Notes: generated by a model from the letters alone, not told the origin. A DNA stretch of 64,000 nt from Eubacterium limosum (GCF_000807675.2 NZ_CP019962.1:4358838-4422837); one strand, 5' to 3'. Shown: positions 1-9,360, counted from the first letter of the stretch. Numbers and translations are program-made.

Positions 1-37
1 CCTTTATGCTCAGACCATCTTTTTTAATTTTGTTCAT
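1..37 (-). CDS. Start of second ABC exporter half (partial, runs off the left edge)
   Basis: A leftward ATG lies at positions 37-35 and opens a frame reading MNKIKKDGLSIK before the edge. Its A overlaps the TAA stop of the ABC exporter gene that follows in the window (TAATG arrangement), so the two are translationally coupled. The neighbouring subunit has a degenerate ATPase site, and such subunits pair with a second, catalytically complete half-transporter. That partner is the likely identity here. Only 12 codons are visible, so no domain can be seen. Confidence 0.6.
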   Translation of the reverse strand, partial: MNKIKKDGLSIK

Positions 38-1800
38 TAGCTCACCGCCTCCATTTCCATACTGCCCTCATCAAAATCTCCGCCGCCGTTTACCTGGGAG
101 GCGTAAATTTCCTGATAGATGGCATTTGTTTTCATCAGATTATCCGGCGTGTCAAAAGCGTTGACACGTCCCTCGTCCATCACCAGAACCCGGTCAGCGT
201 CTTCGACACTGGAGATACGCTGGGCGATAATCAGCTTGGTCGTTCCTGGAATCTCGCTGATAAAGGCGCTTCGTATCCGGGCATCTGTAGCGGTATCCAC
301 CGCACTGGTAGAGTCGTCCAGGATGAGCACCTTTGGCTTTTTCAGGAGCGCCCGCGCAATGCAGATACGCTGCTTCTGTCCTCCGGAAACATTGGTACCG
401 CCCTGGTCAATAACCGTGTCGTATTTGTCGGGCAGCTGCTCGATAAAAGTATCGGCACAGGCCAGCTTACAGGCATGTTTACATTCCTCCAGCGTCGCCT
501 GTTCATTGCCCCAGCGCAGATTATCCAAAATCGACCCTGAAAACAACACGTTTTTCTGAAGCACCACAGCCACCTGGTTTCTGAGGGCATCCAACTCATA
601 ATCCCGGACATCTCTGCCCCCTACCAGCACTTTGCCGTCAGTCACATCATAAAGTCGGCTGATGAGATTAACCAGACTCGACTTGCCGCTGCCTGTGCCT
701 CCGATAATGCCAATTGTCTCACCGGCGCGGATGTGAAGGTTAATGTCTGAAAGGGTTTCCTTACCACTACCCTTTTTATAGGAAAAATGGACCTGTTCAA
801 AATCAATACTGCCGCTTTCCACAGCTGTCAGTGGACGCGACGGGTCCTTAATATCGGCCTGTTCCTCCAGCACCTCGGCAATACGACGGCAGCTGGCCAG
901 GCTCATTGTCACCATCACAAAGATCATGGACAGCATCATCAGGGACATCATGATATTCATGATATAGCTGAACATAGCGGTCAGCTCGCCGGTTGTCAGA
1001 CTGCCGACAACGATCATCTGAGCGCCAAGCCAGGAAATCCCAAGGATGCAGCCATAAATAACAAACATCATTACTGGGTTGTTAAAGGCAAGGATGCCCT
1101 CCGCTTTAACAAAAAGCCGATACAGGTTAGTGGCTGCCCTGGTAAAGCGTGTATTTTCATAGTCCTCCCGGACATAGGCCTTGACCACCCGTATGGCAGA
1201 TACATTTTCCTGGACGCTCTCGTTTAAGGTGTCGTATTTTTTAAAAACCTGGTCAAAAATTTTAATGGTCTTTAAAATAATCAATGCCAGAGCCAGGCCG
1301 AGAACCACAATAGCTGCCACAAAGACCAGGCTCAGCCGGGTATTAATGAAAAAGCACATGACCATGGCGCTGATGAGCATCAGCGGCGCGCGGGTACACA
1401 TGCGCAGGATCATTTGATAGGCGTTCTGCACATTGGTAACGTCTGTTGTAAGCCGCGTGACCAGCCCGGCCGTGCTGTACTTGTCGATGTTTGAGAAGGA
1501 GAAGCGCTGGATATTTTCATACATCCCCTCCCTCAGATTGCAGGCCAGGCCTGAGGACGCGCTGGCCGCGTACTTGCCCGCCAGAATACCAAAGATCAGG
1601 CTTGCCATGGCCATGATCACCATGATCCCTCCGTAAAAATAAACCTGCTGTATGTTTCCAGCCTCAATGCCCCGGTCGATGATAAGTGATGTGACCCAGG
1701 GGATCAAAACCTCCATCACCACCTCCAGGGCTGTAAATAAGGGCGTCAGCAGCGAAGCCTTTTTATACTGCTTCACCTGCCCTAAAAGTGTTTTTACCAT
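37..1800 (-). CDS. ABC exporter half-transporter, degenerate-site subunit of a heterodimer
   Basis: This is a 587-residue type I ABC exporter half. About six membrane segments occupy residues 15-300 and a nucleotide-binding domain lies at about 330-575. Walker A (GGTGSGKS) is near 367-374, the signature VSGGQKQ near 471-477 and Walker B VLILDD near 491-496. Two catalytic positions are non-canonical: the glutamate after Walker B is Asp (LDDSTSAVD), and the switch histidine is Gln (IIAQRIS, near 527). Families of the BmrC/BmrD type have this asymmetry, where one subunit keeps a non-hydrolysing site. The partner would be the coupled gene that starts at position 37. Substrate is unknown; multidrug or lipid-like compounds are typical. 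A divergent LysR-type gene begins 155 bp upstream. Confidence 0.9.
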   Translation of the reverse strand: MVKTLLGQVKQYKKASLLTPLFTALEVVMEVLIPWVTSLIIDRGIEAGNIQQVYFYGGIMVIMAMASLIFGILAGKYAASASSGLACNLREGMYENIQRFSFSNIDKYSTAGLVTRLTTDVTNVQNAYQMILRMCTRAPLMLISAMVMCFFINTRLSLVFVAAIVVLGLALALIILKTIKIFDQVFKKYDTLNESVQENVSAIRVVKAYVREDYENTRFTRAATNLYRLFVKAEGILAFNNPVMMFVIYGCILGISWLGAQMIVVGSLTTGELTAMFSYIMNIMMSLMMLSMIFVMVTMSLASCRRIAEVLEEQADIKDPSRPLTAVESGSIDFEQVHFSYKKGSGKETLSDINLHIRAGETIGIIGGTGSGKSSLVNLISRLYDVTDGKVLVGGRDVRDYELDALRNQVAVVLQKNVLFSGSILDNLRWGNEQATLEECKHACKLACADTFIEQLPDKYDTVIDQGGTNVSGGQKQRICIARALLKKPKVLILDDSTSAVDTATDARIRSAFISEIPGTTKLIIAQRISSVEDADRVLVMDEGRVNAFDTPDNLMKTNAIYQEIYASQVNGGGDFDEGSMEMEAVS

Positions 1801-1955
1801 TTTTATCTTCCTTTCAAGGTTTGTTGTTTTTGGTTGTTATATATAATATTAAACTACAAATTTTGTTGAAAGTGAATTCAAAAAATGTTATCATTAATTA
1901 AGAGTATCAATTAATAAACAAAGAAAAATTTTATTGATAAATCAAGGAGGCCCTT

Positions 1956-2840
1956 ATGAACAGTACACAGCTCGAATGCTTTATGCAGGTCGCAGAGAAC
2001 CTGAACTTCGCCCGGGCAGCGGAAGCTCTGCACATCACTCAGCCCTCAGTCACCCACCAGATCCATACCCTCGAGACAGAGCTAAATGTAAAGCTCTTTC
2101 ATCGCACTACGCGCTCCGTATCCCTGACACAGGCCGGACTGAGTTTTTTTACCGACGCCAAAAACATCCTGTCCCTCATGAAAATCTCAAAAATGCGGCT
2201 TCACGATGACAACGCGGACAAGCTCTCCTTTTTCGCCATGGGATTCCACAGCAAAATGGAGCTCTCCTTTCTTCCCGATATTATTAAGGAAATGAAGCGA
2301 CAGGTTCCGCTGCTGCACCCCATTATCAAAATGGTCCCTTTCCACGCCCTTGCCAATCTCCTGACCGATGAAACCATTGACGTCATGTTTGAATTTAAAA
2401 ACGAAAAGACAGATAAGCTCCGTCTCAACTATGTCGAGCTGACCAAAGCATCCATCGCCTGTGTCCTGCAAAAAGACCACCCCCTTGCCAGGCAGCCGTC
2501 TGTTACCCCGGCTGATCTTAAAGATCTTAGCATTGTGCTCTGCCAGCCGCCAGTGCCGGTATTTTCGGATATTTCGGCCTTTCAGCAAAAGGAGGCATCC
2601 AATTTCTCACCGGCCAATTCCTACTTTTCTGAAAATATTGACGAGGCCTGCACCCTCGTAAAGGCCGGGTTGGGCTTCTCCCTTCTGCCCGACCTGCTGC
2701 CAAGCCGTGACCCTGAGCTTGCCTACATTCCATACGGCCCGTCCAGCGAGGTTTCCTATGGCGTGTATTATAAGGGAAAGAAAAAAGACCCGCTGCTCAA
2801 GCTTTTTATTGAGCTCACAAAGGACAGGTTTTCCCAATAA
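1956..2840 (+). CDS. LysR-type transcriptional regulator
   Basis: This 294-residue protein has the LysR layout. An N-terminal winged helix-turn-helix (residues 1-60, with FARAAEALHITQPSVTHQI) is followed by a periplasmic-binding-protein-like effector domain (about 90-290). The start is supported by AAGGAGG eleven bases upstream of ATG 1956. The gene is divergent from the ABC exporter gene across an AT-rich 155-bp gap. That gap contains two similar stretches (tatcattaatta, tatcaattaat) near 1890-1915 that could be part of a LysR binding region. The usual inference is that it controls itself and the exporter. The effector cannot be read from sequence. Confidence 0.88.
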   Translation: MNSTQLECFMQVAENLNFARAAEALHITQPSVTHQIHTLETELNVKLFHRTTRSVSLTQAGLSFFTDAKNILSLMKISKMRLHDDNADKLSFFAMGFHSKMELSFLPDIIKEMKRQVPLLHPIIKMVPFHALANLLTDETIDVMFEFKNEKTDKLRLNYVELTKASIACVLQKDHPLARQPSVTPADLKDLSIVLCQPPVPVFSDISAFQQKEASNFSPANSYFSENIDEACTLVKAGLGFSLLPDLLPSRDPELAYIPYGPSSEVSYGVYYKGKKKDPLLKLFIELTKDRFSQ

Positions 2841-2845
2841 CAGCT

Positions 2846-2876
2846 AAAAAAAGCGCCGGGACCATCGTCACGGCGC
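2846..2876 (-). terminator. Intrinsic terminator of the mttB-MFS operon
   Basis: On the minus strand a GCGCCG/CGGCGC stem (2871-2876 with 2853-2858) with a 12-base loop is followed by seven U residues. It lies 20 bp after the stop of the first MttB-family gene. Confidence 0.75.
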
Positions 2877-2895
2877 AAAACTGCTTTGCTTATTT

Positions 2896-4302
2896 CTAAC
2901 GGTATTTTTCGGGCAGCAGGTTTTCCAGAATACTTCTCTGCTCCTTGTTAAAGTCGGGTTTGACATACTCTTCCAGGCGTTTCTTCCAAACCTCTGTCGC
3001 CAGCGATTCTGCCGACGGACAGCCGGCTTGTATCCAGCTGTTATGGTTATCCCGAATCGAAAGCTTCGGCATGATAAAATCAGTACGGTAGGACTTTTGT
3101 GTCCGCTCAAAATGCTGGCCGGAGGGGCCAGTCTTTTTGATGGAGTCAAACATCACAGTCTTTTCATTAACCTCGTAGCCCTGCTTCAGATGCTCCAGTG
3201 ATTCAATCTTTTCTTCGTCTAAAATATATTTTTCATAGCCGATGGAATTAAAGGAGTCCAGCGTACCGCAGGCGTGCACAAGGCAGTCTGTATCCAGCGC
3301 ATAGGCCGAAAACAGGTTCATAAAGGTCTCTGCACCTGCCTGGTAGTCCATGAGCTTGGAGTCTGTATTGCCCGCGCCAGTGTGTAAAGGCACATTATAA
3401 TAACGCGCCATCCGCGCCGATGTCGCCGCGCTCCAAAGGCTCTCAATGCCCCCGTAGGCCGCCCCGGAGGACAAACGCATGTCGGCAGAATCAAATTTCC
3501 CGCAATAGACTACCGGTGTCCCTGGCCGCACAATCTGTGACAGCACAATGGATGCCAGGATCATGGCGTTACCTAAAATGAAGGTACCCGCCATCGACTG
3601 CGGCGCAGTGATACCAAGTGTCTGCCCGCTGCAGATAATCAACGCCTGCCCGCTGCGCGAGTAGGTGATCAGAGCCTCTGCCATCGAGGTTGAGAGACGC
3701 ATCGGCCCCATTGTATCGATTAAACCGGCAGCAATGATCTTATCACTCAGGTGCTCTACACCATAAAAACGGCGCATCATTTCAAGGCTTTCTTCTGCCA
3801 CCTCCTTGCCCTCAACCAGCCCCATCATCGGTTTGGTGCAGTATTCAAGAGCCACGCCAAGGCGGTATCTTTCTCTGATATCTGGCGGAATGTAGGATAC
3901 GTCAATGACATTAGGGTTTGACACATCCATTATTTTACTGGTTTCATGGAGCTTGTGAAAATTCACCAGATGCTCATGGCTTGCCTTTTCATATTTGCCT
4001 TCCTTTAAGACATAAATGGGCCCGTAAGCTGGAACATTTTTTGTTTTTCCATCACCCACAGTGATCTTATCACCGTCACGTCCATACCAGTCAAAGGTAC
4101 GCGGTACTGACGCGAGGGCTTCGTCGACCATTTTTTTGTCGATATAGACAATATCATTCTCGACCTTTGCGCCATAATTCTTGAAAATTTCAATGGCCTC
4201 CTCGCAGTGAAAAACCACACCGACCTCTGATAAAATTTTCAGGCTCTCCTCGTGAATCCTTTCAATTTCCTGGTCTGTTCCTATCGAATAGTTTAGCTTC
4301 AT
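2896..4302 (-). CDS. MttB-family (non-pyrrolysine) corrinoid methyltransferase, copy A
   Basis: This 468-residue protein belongs to the trimethylamine methyltransferase (MttB) superfamily, a TIM-barrel enzyme that moves a methyl group from a methylated amine to Co(I) of a corrinoid protein. There is no in-frame amber codon, so it is of the non-pyrrolysine type. Characterised members of that type act on quaternary amines such as glycine betaine (MtgB), proline betaine (MtpB) or carnitine (MtcB). Conserved blocks include NPNVIDVSY, GLIDTMGPM, VVYCGKFDS and DSKLMDYQAGAE. It is roughly two-thirds identical by eye to the second copy at 7031-8437. It is last in a leftward operon, 23 bp after an MFS gene. 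Which amine it uses cannot be told. A corrinoid partner is encoded at 10046-10690; no methyltransferase II gene is nearby. Confidence 0.92.
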   Translation of the reverse strand: MKLNYSIGTDQEIERIHEESLKILSEVGVVFHCEEAIEIFKNYGAKVENDIVYIDKKMVDEALASVPRTFDWYGRDGDKITVGDGKTKNVPAYGPIYVLKEGKYEKASHEHLVNFHKLHETSKIMDVSNPNVIDVSYIPPDIRERYRLGVALEYCTKPMMGLVEGKEVAEESLEMMRRFYGVEHLSDKIIAAGLIDTMGPMRLSTSMAEALITYSRSGQALIICSGQTLGITAPQSMAGTFILGNAMILASIVLSQIVRPGTPVVYCGKFDSADMRLSSGAAYGGIESLWSAATSARMARYYNVPLHTGAGNTDSKLMDYQAGAETFMNLFSAYALDTDCLVHACGTLDSFNSIGYEKYILDEEKIESLEHLKQGYEVNEKTVMFDSIKKTGPSGQHFERTQKSYRTDFIMPKLSIRDNHNSWIQAGCPSAESLATEVWKKRLEEYVKPDFNKEQRSILENLLPEKYR

Positions 4303-4325
4303 TCTCTTGTCTCCTCGTTGTTATA

Positions 4326-5600
4326 TTAATTCTTCTTTCTCTTTTTCTGTTCTTCCTCTGCCAACAGCCGTATGCGTTCTCTGTTACGCTTCATAAATAC
4401 TATCAGCGCAGCAACCGCCATAATGCCAAATCCCACCTGCATCAGCATTACATACCGGTAAGCCATGTCTGAAGGATAAGTGTCTAACAGCTTGCCGATC
4501 ACCGGCGGTAAAAAAGCATCGGACGCATAAGCGACTGTGGAGATAAGACCAATGGCAGTTCCCGAAAACTTCATCGGAATATCCGCTTCGTTCATCGGCG
4601 CGTAGAGCTGTCCCCTTACCGCGCCCGTTAATATAATCTCAATTATAAATACAATAATAAACAGATACAGGCTTGCGCCGCCATTTGGTATATAACCGAT
4701 CGCCAGTGCACAGATAATCAGCAGAATAACCAGCCACAGCATTGATTTGCTGGCGCCCATCCGGTCGCCAAAGAATCCAGAGGCCAGAGCTCCAACCGGC
4801 TTAAAATAAGCAGTCAGCATGCCGATAAAGGCCATTGATGACACAGAAGCCCCAAAGTTCAGATTGGCTATGGAGCTGCCGTAGGACCCGATGGTGCTTC
4901 CGATGGTATAGCCTCCAAGAGCGATAATGGCAATGAGCCAGATATCGACATTTTTCAGGCACTGCAGGATGATTTTCCAGGGCTTCTCATTATTAATAAT
5001 CTCGTCGTTCTCCAGATCATCTGTAAAGACAAACCAGGACGCTGCAGCCAGAAATATGAGGATACCGCCATATAAAAATATGACAAAGCGCAGTCCCATG
5101 GACAGCGATACAAAGTGTGTGAACATCCAAGCCGCAAAGGTTCCGACTAGCACCTCGAAAAACGAAGCCCCTGCCTCACGTCCCCCATACGCTTTGCTTT
5201 CACTGCCTACATTTCTTCCAAACTGTCTTGTCGCTTTAATTAAAGCGGCCCAAAAGGTGAGTGTTGTAGTGATCCCCAACAACGCATAGATCACAATTGC
5301 AACATTGTAGGGTGGAAAGGTGCCGAACCAAAGGTTCAGCAGGCCTGTTCCCAGAAAAGAAATTGTCAGAAGTTTTCGCGGTGAAAATTTATCAGCCACA
5401 ATGCCACCCAGAAAGTATGTCAGAGTCGCTACCCATGCATAACAGCTGAATAAAACACCGAACTGCTCATTCGTCATCGTGAAAGCTTCTAGAAAAGCAT
5501 TGTAATAGCTGCTCCGCATGTAAACCACATAATAGATCGCGTTTCCGCCAGAGCACAATACTATAAACTGCAAAACACTTCTGATCCTCTGCCTTTTCAT
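4326..5600 (-). CDS. MFS transporter, copy A (putative methylated-amine uptake)
   Basis: This 424-residue major facilitator has about 12 hydrophobic segments, a cytoplasmic loop near the middle (residues 200-215) and a charged C-terminal tail. The N-terminal half carries the blocks FTMTNEQFGVLFSCYAWVA and YFLGGIVADK, the latter resembling MFS motif A. It is a close paralogue of the adjacent transporter at 5649-6953, with most of these blocks shared. Position between two MttB-family genes suggests it imports the methylated substrate or exports the demethylated product. Substrate is not readable from sequence. Confidence 0.88.
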   Translation of the reverse strand: MKRQRIRSVLQFIVLCSGGNAIYYVVYMRSSYYNAFLEAFTMTNEQFGVLFSCYAWVATLTYFLGGIVADKFSPRKLLTISFLGTGLLNLWFGTFPPYNVAIVIYALLGITTTLTFWAALIKATRQFGRNVGSESKAYGGREAGASFFEVLVGTFAAWMFTHFVSLSMGLRFVIFLYGGILIFLAAASWFVFTDDLENDEIINNEKPWKIILQCLKNVDIWLIAIIALGGYTIGSTIGSYGSSIANLNFGASVSSMAFIGMLTAYFKPVGALASGFFGDRMGASKSMLWLVILLIICALAIGYIPNGGASLYLFIIVFIIEIILTGAVRGQLYAPMNEADIPMKFSGTAIGLISTVAYASDAFLPPVIGKLLDTYPSDMAYRYVMLMQVGFGIMAVAALIVFMKRNRERIRLLAEEEQKKRKKN

Positions 5601-5648
5601 GATTAACTCCCTTTAAGTGTAATCCATTGGTTTTTCTAATGCATGGAT

Positions 5649-6953
5649 TCAGGCCTGGGCGCTTTTTTGTTTGGCCTCTTTGCGAAGGATCTTGGCTTCT
5701 TTTTCCTCAACTAAAATCTCTTTAATATTGTTTTTATTGCGGTATCTGAAGATCAGACACAATACAACAGACAACAGGCCAAACCCTGCCAGAATCAGCA
5801 TGGTGTAGCGATAAGCGGTAACGGAGTCATAAGTGTCCAGAAAACGGCCGATCACTGGTGGCAGGAAAGCGTCTGATGCGTAAATAATGGTGGCCATAAA
5901 GCCAAAAGCTGTTCCGGATAAAGACATGGGAACCCGCGCTTCCTTGATGGTCGCGTATTTCTGGCTTCTGAAAGCGCCAGTACACACAATTTCAACTGCG
6001 AAAAGGACTAAGAACAGCCATATATATTCCGGGCCTGTCGGCAGGAAAGCGAAAACAATGGCAAAGCCTGTCAGAACAATGCTCAGGATTAACAGAACTG
6101 CACTCGGTCCAAATTTATCGCCAAACCAGCCGGCTCCCAATCCGCCAAAGGGTTTAAAATAAGCAGTCATAACACCAACATACCCCATAACAGCGACCGT
6201 GGCACCATAGTTTGAGCCGACAATGTCACCGCAATATGAGCCCAGAGTGCTCCCGATGGCATAGGCTCCGGCCCCCATCAGGGCACAGATCCAGATATCC
6301 ACATTTTTCAAACATTGAAGCAAAAGTTTAAAGGGTTTTTCCTCACTGATCGCCGCCTCGTCACCGGTACCGTTGTCAAAAACAAACAGGGAGATAATCG
6401 CCAGAAGAATGAGAATGCCACCGTACATAAAGATGACAAAGCGAAGTCCTGCCGACATAACAGCAAATTTCGTAAACAGAAAAACTGCCAGTGTCCCAAA
6501 GATGACTTCAAAAATCGCTTTACCGGCTTCCAGCCCGCCAAAGGCCTTACTCTCACTGCCTACACTCTGTCCAAACTGTCTTGTCGCCTTCAACAGTGCG
6601 GCCCAGAAGGTCAAAGTTGTGGTCACGCCCATCAGCGCATAAATTAACAGCGCCGTCTCGTATTTCGGAAAGGTGCCAAACCAGATATTGAGCAAGCCGG
6701 TTCCCGCAAAGGATATGACCATCAGCACCTTTGTGGATACCTTATCGGCCACAATCCCTCCCAGAAAATAGGTTGCGACCGCGACCCAGGCATAGCAGCT
6801 GAACAAAACGCCAAACTGCTCATTTGTCATTGTGAAGGCTTCCAGAAAGGCTTCATAGAAGCTGCTTCGCATGAAAATAACATAAAAGATTGCATTTCCC
6901 CCTGCACAGAGTACAATAAACTGAAGGATGCTTTTCAACTTAGAATTTTTCAT
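5649..6953 (-). CDS. MFS transporter, copy B (putative methylated-amine uptake)
   Basis: This 434-residue major facilitator is paralogous to the gene just downstream. It shares GGNAI, MRSSFYEAFLEAFTMT and GGIVADK, and the tail is basic and lysine-rich. AAGGAG lies close upstream of ATG 6953. It follows the second MttB-family gene by 77 bp and precedes copy A by 48 bp with no terminator between, so all four genes probably form one transcript. Two related carriers in one operon could be importers for two related amines, or an importer and an exporter. This is inferred from context. Confidence 0.88.
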   Translation of the reverse strand: MKNSKLKSILQFIVLCAGGNAIFYVIFMRSSFYEAFLEAFTMTNEQFGVLFSCYAWVAVATYFLGGIVADKVSTKVLMVISFAGTGLLNIWFGTFPKYETALLIYALMGVTTTLTFWAALLKATRQFGQSVGSESKAFGGLEAGKAIFEVIFGTLAVFLFTKFAVMSAGLRFVIFMYGGILILLAIISLFVFDNGTGDEAAISEEKPFKLLLQCLKNVDIWICALMGAGAYAIGSTLGSYCGDIVGSNYGATVAVMGYVGVMTAYFKPFGGLGAGWFGDKFGPSAVLLILSIVLTGFAIVFAFLPTGPEYIWLFLVLFAVEIVCTGAFRSQKYATIKEARVPMSLSGTAFGFMATIIYASDAFLPPVIGRFLDTYDSVTAYRYTMLILAGFGLLSVVLCLIFRYRNKNNIKEILVEEKEAKILRKEAKQKSAQA

Positions 6954-7030
6954 TTTTTACTCCTTTTTAATTTAACAAACCGGTGCTTATCAGGCGGCCA
7001 GGGTCATCCGGCCGCCCGGTAAGTCCAGTA

Positions 7031-8437
7031 TTAACGGTATTCTTCAGGGATGAGCGTATCAAGAATTTTTGCCTGCTCCCTGGACAACTCAGGCATTGTG
7101 TATTCCTCCAGCCGCCGCTGCCATTCCTTTGTCGCCAGAGACTCAGCAGAGGTGCAGCCTGCCTGCATCCAGCTGTTGTGGTTGTCACGGATCGAAAGCT
7201 TCGGCATGATAAAATCTCTCCGGTAAGACTTCTGGGTTCTTTCAAAATGCTGTCCCGTCGGCCCTGTCTTTAAGATCGAATCGAACATAATCGTCGAGTC
7301 ATCAATCGCATACCCCTTCATCAGATGTTTCAAGGATTCTATTTTTTCTTCGTCCAGAATAAACTTCTCATAGCCGATGGAGTTCATGGAATCCAGCAAT
7401 CCGCAGGCATGTACCTGGCATTCAACCTTCAGCAGATAAGCCGTCAGAAGATTCATAAATGACTCGGCCCCTGCCTGGTAATCCATAAGCTTAGAATCCG
7501 TATTGCTCGTGCCGCTGTGCAGCGGCACACCGTAAAAGTCAGCCATTCTTCTGGAGGTGGCGCAGGCCAGCATGGCCTCTATTCCCCCATAGGCCGCCGC
7601 CGAACGCAGCCGCATATCCGACGAGTCAAACTTCCCGCAATAGACAACCGGCGTGCCCGGCTGAGCTAGCTGCGCTAAAACCATAGCTGCCAGAATCATC
7701 GCATTGCCCAAAGTATAGACACCGGCCATGGACTGCGGCGTGGTAACGCCAAAGGTCTGGCCCGCGCAGATAATTACCGCCTGCCCCAGCTCGGCGTATG
7801 TGATCAGGGCCTCAGACATTGCTGTGGACATCTGCATCGGTCCCATTGTGTCAATAAGCCCGGTTGCGATGATCTGTCTTTTGACATCTTCCAGACCATA
7901 AAAACGGCACATTGTCTCAAGGCTCTCTGTCGCGACAGCTTTGCCTTCCACCAGCCCCATCAGAGGCTTCTGGCAGTATTTCAGGGCAATGCCCAAGCGG
8001 TACTTTTCCCTTGCCTCTCCATGAACATAGGACACATCGATGACATTCGGGTTTGAGATGTCAATGACTTTACTGGTCTCATGCAGCTTGTGAAAATTGA
8101 CCAGATGTTTATGGTTTGACAGCTCATACTTCCCGTTCTGGCAGACATACATCGGTCCATAGGACGGCGCATTATGCGTAACCTTGTTGCCGATGGTAAT
8201 CTTGTTCCCCAGCCGGTCGTACCAGTCATAGGTCTTTGGCAAAGTGGACAGCGCCTTCTCAACAAGCTTTTCATCCATATAGACGATTCCGTTCTCAACC
8301 CTGGCCCCGTGTTTCCTAAAAATATCAAAGGCCGTTTCACAACGAAAGGACACGCCCACCTCTGACAAGATCTTCAGGCTTGTCTCGTGAATACGCTGTA
8401 CCTCTTCGTCTGTTCCAATTGAATAATTTAATTTCAT
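7031..8437 (-). CDS. MttB-family (non-pyrrolysine) corrinoid methyltransferase, copy B
   Basis: A 468-residue MttB-superfamily protein without an amber codon, with the same length and block structure as the copy at 2896-4302 (NPNVIDVSY, TGLIDTMGPM, VVYCGKFDSSD). Divergence is clustered in places that may line the substrate pocket, for example CATSRRMADFYGVPLHSGT where copy A has AATSARMARYYNVPLHTGA. A strong ribosome site (GGGGAG) precedes ATG 8437. It is the first gene of the operon and sits behind the control region at 8438-8658 that carries two copies of a palindromic site. The inferred role is methyl transfer from a quaternary amine to the corrinoid protein encoded upstream. The exact substrate is unknown. 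Confidence 0.92.
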   Translation of the reverse strand: MKLNYSIGTDEEVQRIHETSLKILSEVGVSFRCETAFDIFRKHGARVENGIVYMDEKLVEKALSTLPKTYDWYDRLGNKITIGNKVTHNAPSYGPMYVCQNGKYELSNHKHLVNFHKLHETSKVIDISNPNVIDVSYVHGEAREKYRLGIALKYCQKPLMGLVEGKAVATESLETMCRFYGLEDVKRQIIATGLIDTMGPMQMSTAMSEALITYAELGQAVIICAGQTFGVTTPQSMAGVYTLGNAMILAAMVLAQLAQPGTPVVYCGKFDSSDMRLRSAAAYGGIEAMLACATSRRMADFYGVPLHSGTSNTDSKLMDYQAGAESFMNLLTAYLLKVECQVHACGLLDSMNSIGYEKFILDEEKIESLKHLMKGYAIDDSTIMFDSILKTGPTGQHFERTQKSYRRDFIMPKLSIRDNHNSWMQAGCTSAESLATKEWQRRLEEYTMPELSREQAKILDTLIPEEYR

Positions 8438-8658
8438 GATTCTCCCCTAAATTTTAATCATCAATCAATTTAATTTGCCAAGATATTATAAATATCATGT
8501 TATACTCAATTGCTATAAAAAAATAATCCTCTTAGGAAACCATCTCCTTTTCATTTAAATATATATAACATGTTATACTCAATTGAATTACACTAACAGT
8601 AATTTCTGAGATAAGATTAACACCTTTTGTATGCGTTGTCAAGAAAATTTACAATTTT
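8438..8658 (-). promoter_or_regulatory. Control region of the mttB operon with two copies of a GntR-like operator
   Basis: This 221-bp AT-rich gap holds a perfect 17-base direct repeat, CATGTTATACTCAATTG, at 8496-8512 and 8569-8585. The copies are 73 bp apart, close to seven helical turns. Each repeat is the right half of a longer palindrome. Around the second copy the centre reads TATAACATGTTATA, a perfect 14-base palindrome. A TATAAT-like -10 on the minus strand lies at about 8484-8489. GntR/HutC proteins bind GT-N-AC-type palindromes, and two such regulators are encoded just upstream. Binding and promoter position are inferred. Confidence 0.65.
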
Positions 8659-9360
8659 TTACGAAATCCGGAAATCAATATCGTCACAGCTGGCAAAACT
8701 CACAGAGATACCCGCAAACCGGTTCTGCTTCGTGTAATACTCGATGAGAATGCGGAACATACTATCCTCCTCCTCCAGATAGAGCTTATCCTTTACCGTC
8801 TCACAGTGGTTGTCGACGGACAGATAAAATTTTTTATTGATGTCATAATTGTTAATAACGCCAATGCCGTCACTGATCCAGCGCTCCTCATTGAAGGAAT
8901 GGATATTGAGCCGTGGATTGTGCAGGATGAAAATCAGCTCATACATAACAGGCAGCTGTCCAAAGCAGTGCATGCGGGCGATCTTAATACACTTGGCGCG
9001 ACGGTTTGGCCGCACCTTGGTGTACTGCTTCATCTCCTCGAGATCGACCGAATCGACCGAGAGGACTTTTACCTCCGTTGGCTCATGCTTCATGGAGGTT
9101 TTCTGGTTATAGCGCAGGGCATATACCTCATTCTTGATTTCATTTACAAAATTACCGACTCTTGGCTTAGAGTGGACATAGCCGTTTTGCCGCAGCAGCT
9201 CAATGCTCTTACGGACTGTTATATTGCTTACGTTATAGAGCTCACACAGCTCACTGAAGGAGGGCAGCTTTTCCCCGGGCCGAAACGTTTTATCCAGAAT
9301 CTTATCCTTCAAATCCTCGTAGACAACCTGATAGGTTGTAAACAGTTGTTCATTGCTCAT
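8659..9360 (-). CDS. GntR-family regulator with UTRA-type effector domain (second of a pair)
   Basis: This 233-residue protein has an N-terminal winged helix-turn-helix (residues 10-75, with LYNVSNITVRKSIELLRQNGY) and a C-terminal domain of about 150 residues, placing it in the HutC/UTRA group. Its ATG overlaps the TGA stop of the preceding GntR gene (ATGA), so the two are translationally coupled. It stands between the corrinoid-protein unit and the mttB operon and is the likely regulator of the repeated sites at 8496-8585 and 10721-10738. Two UTRA regulators made from one message might form a heterodimer or respond to two amines. That is speculation. Confidence 0.85.
   Translation of the reverse strand: MSNEQLFTTYQVVYEDLKDKILDKTFRPGEKLPSFSELCELYNVSNITVRKSIELLRQNGYVHSKPRVGNFVNEIKNEVYALRYNQKTSMKHEPTEVKVLSVDSVDLEEMKQYTKVRPNRRAKCIKIARMHCFGQLPVMYELIFILHNPRLNIHSFNEERWISDGIGVINNYDINKKFYLSVDNHCETVKDKLYLEEEDSMFRILIEYYTKQNRFAGISVSFASCDDIDFRIS

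Noticed and set aside
2896-8437. Pyrrolysine-type MttB with read-through amber codon
   Set aside because: Both MttB-family frames are complete at 468 residues with no in-frame TAG, and no pyl genes are present.
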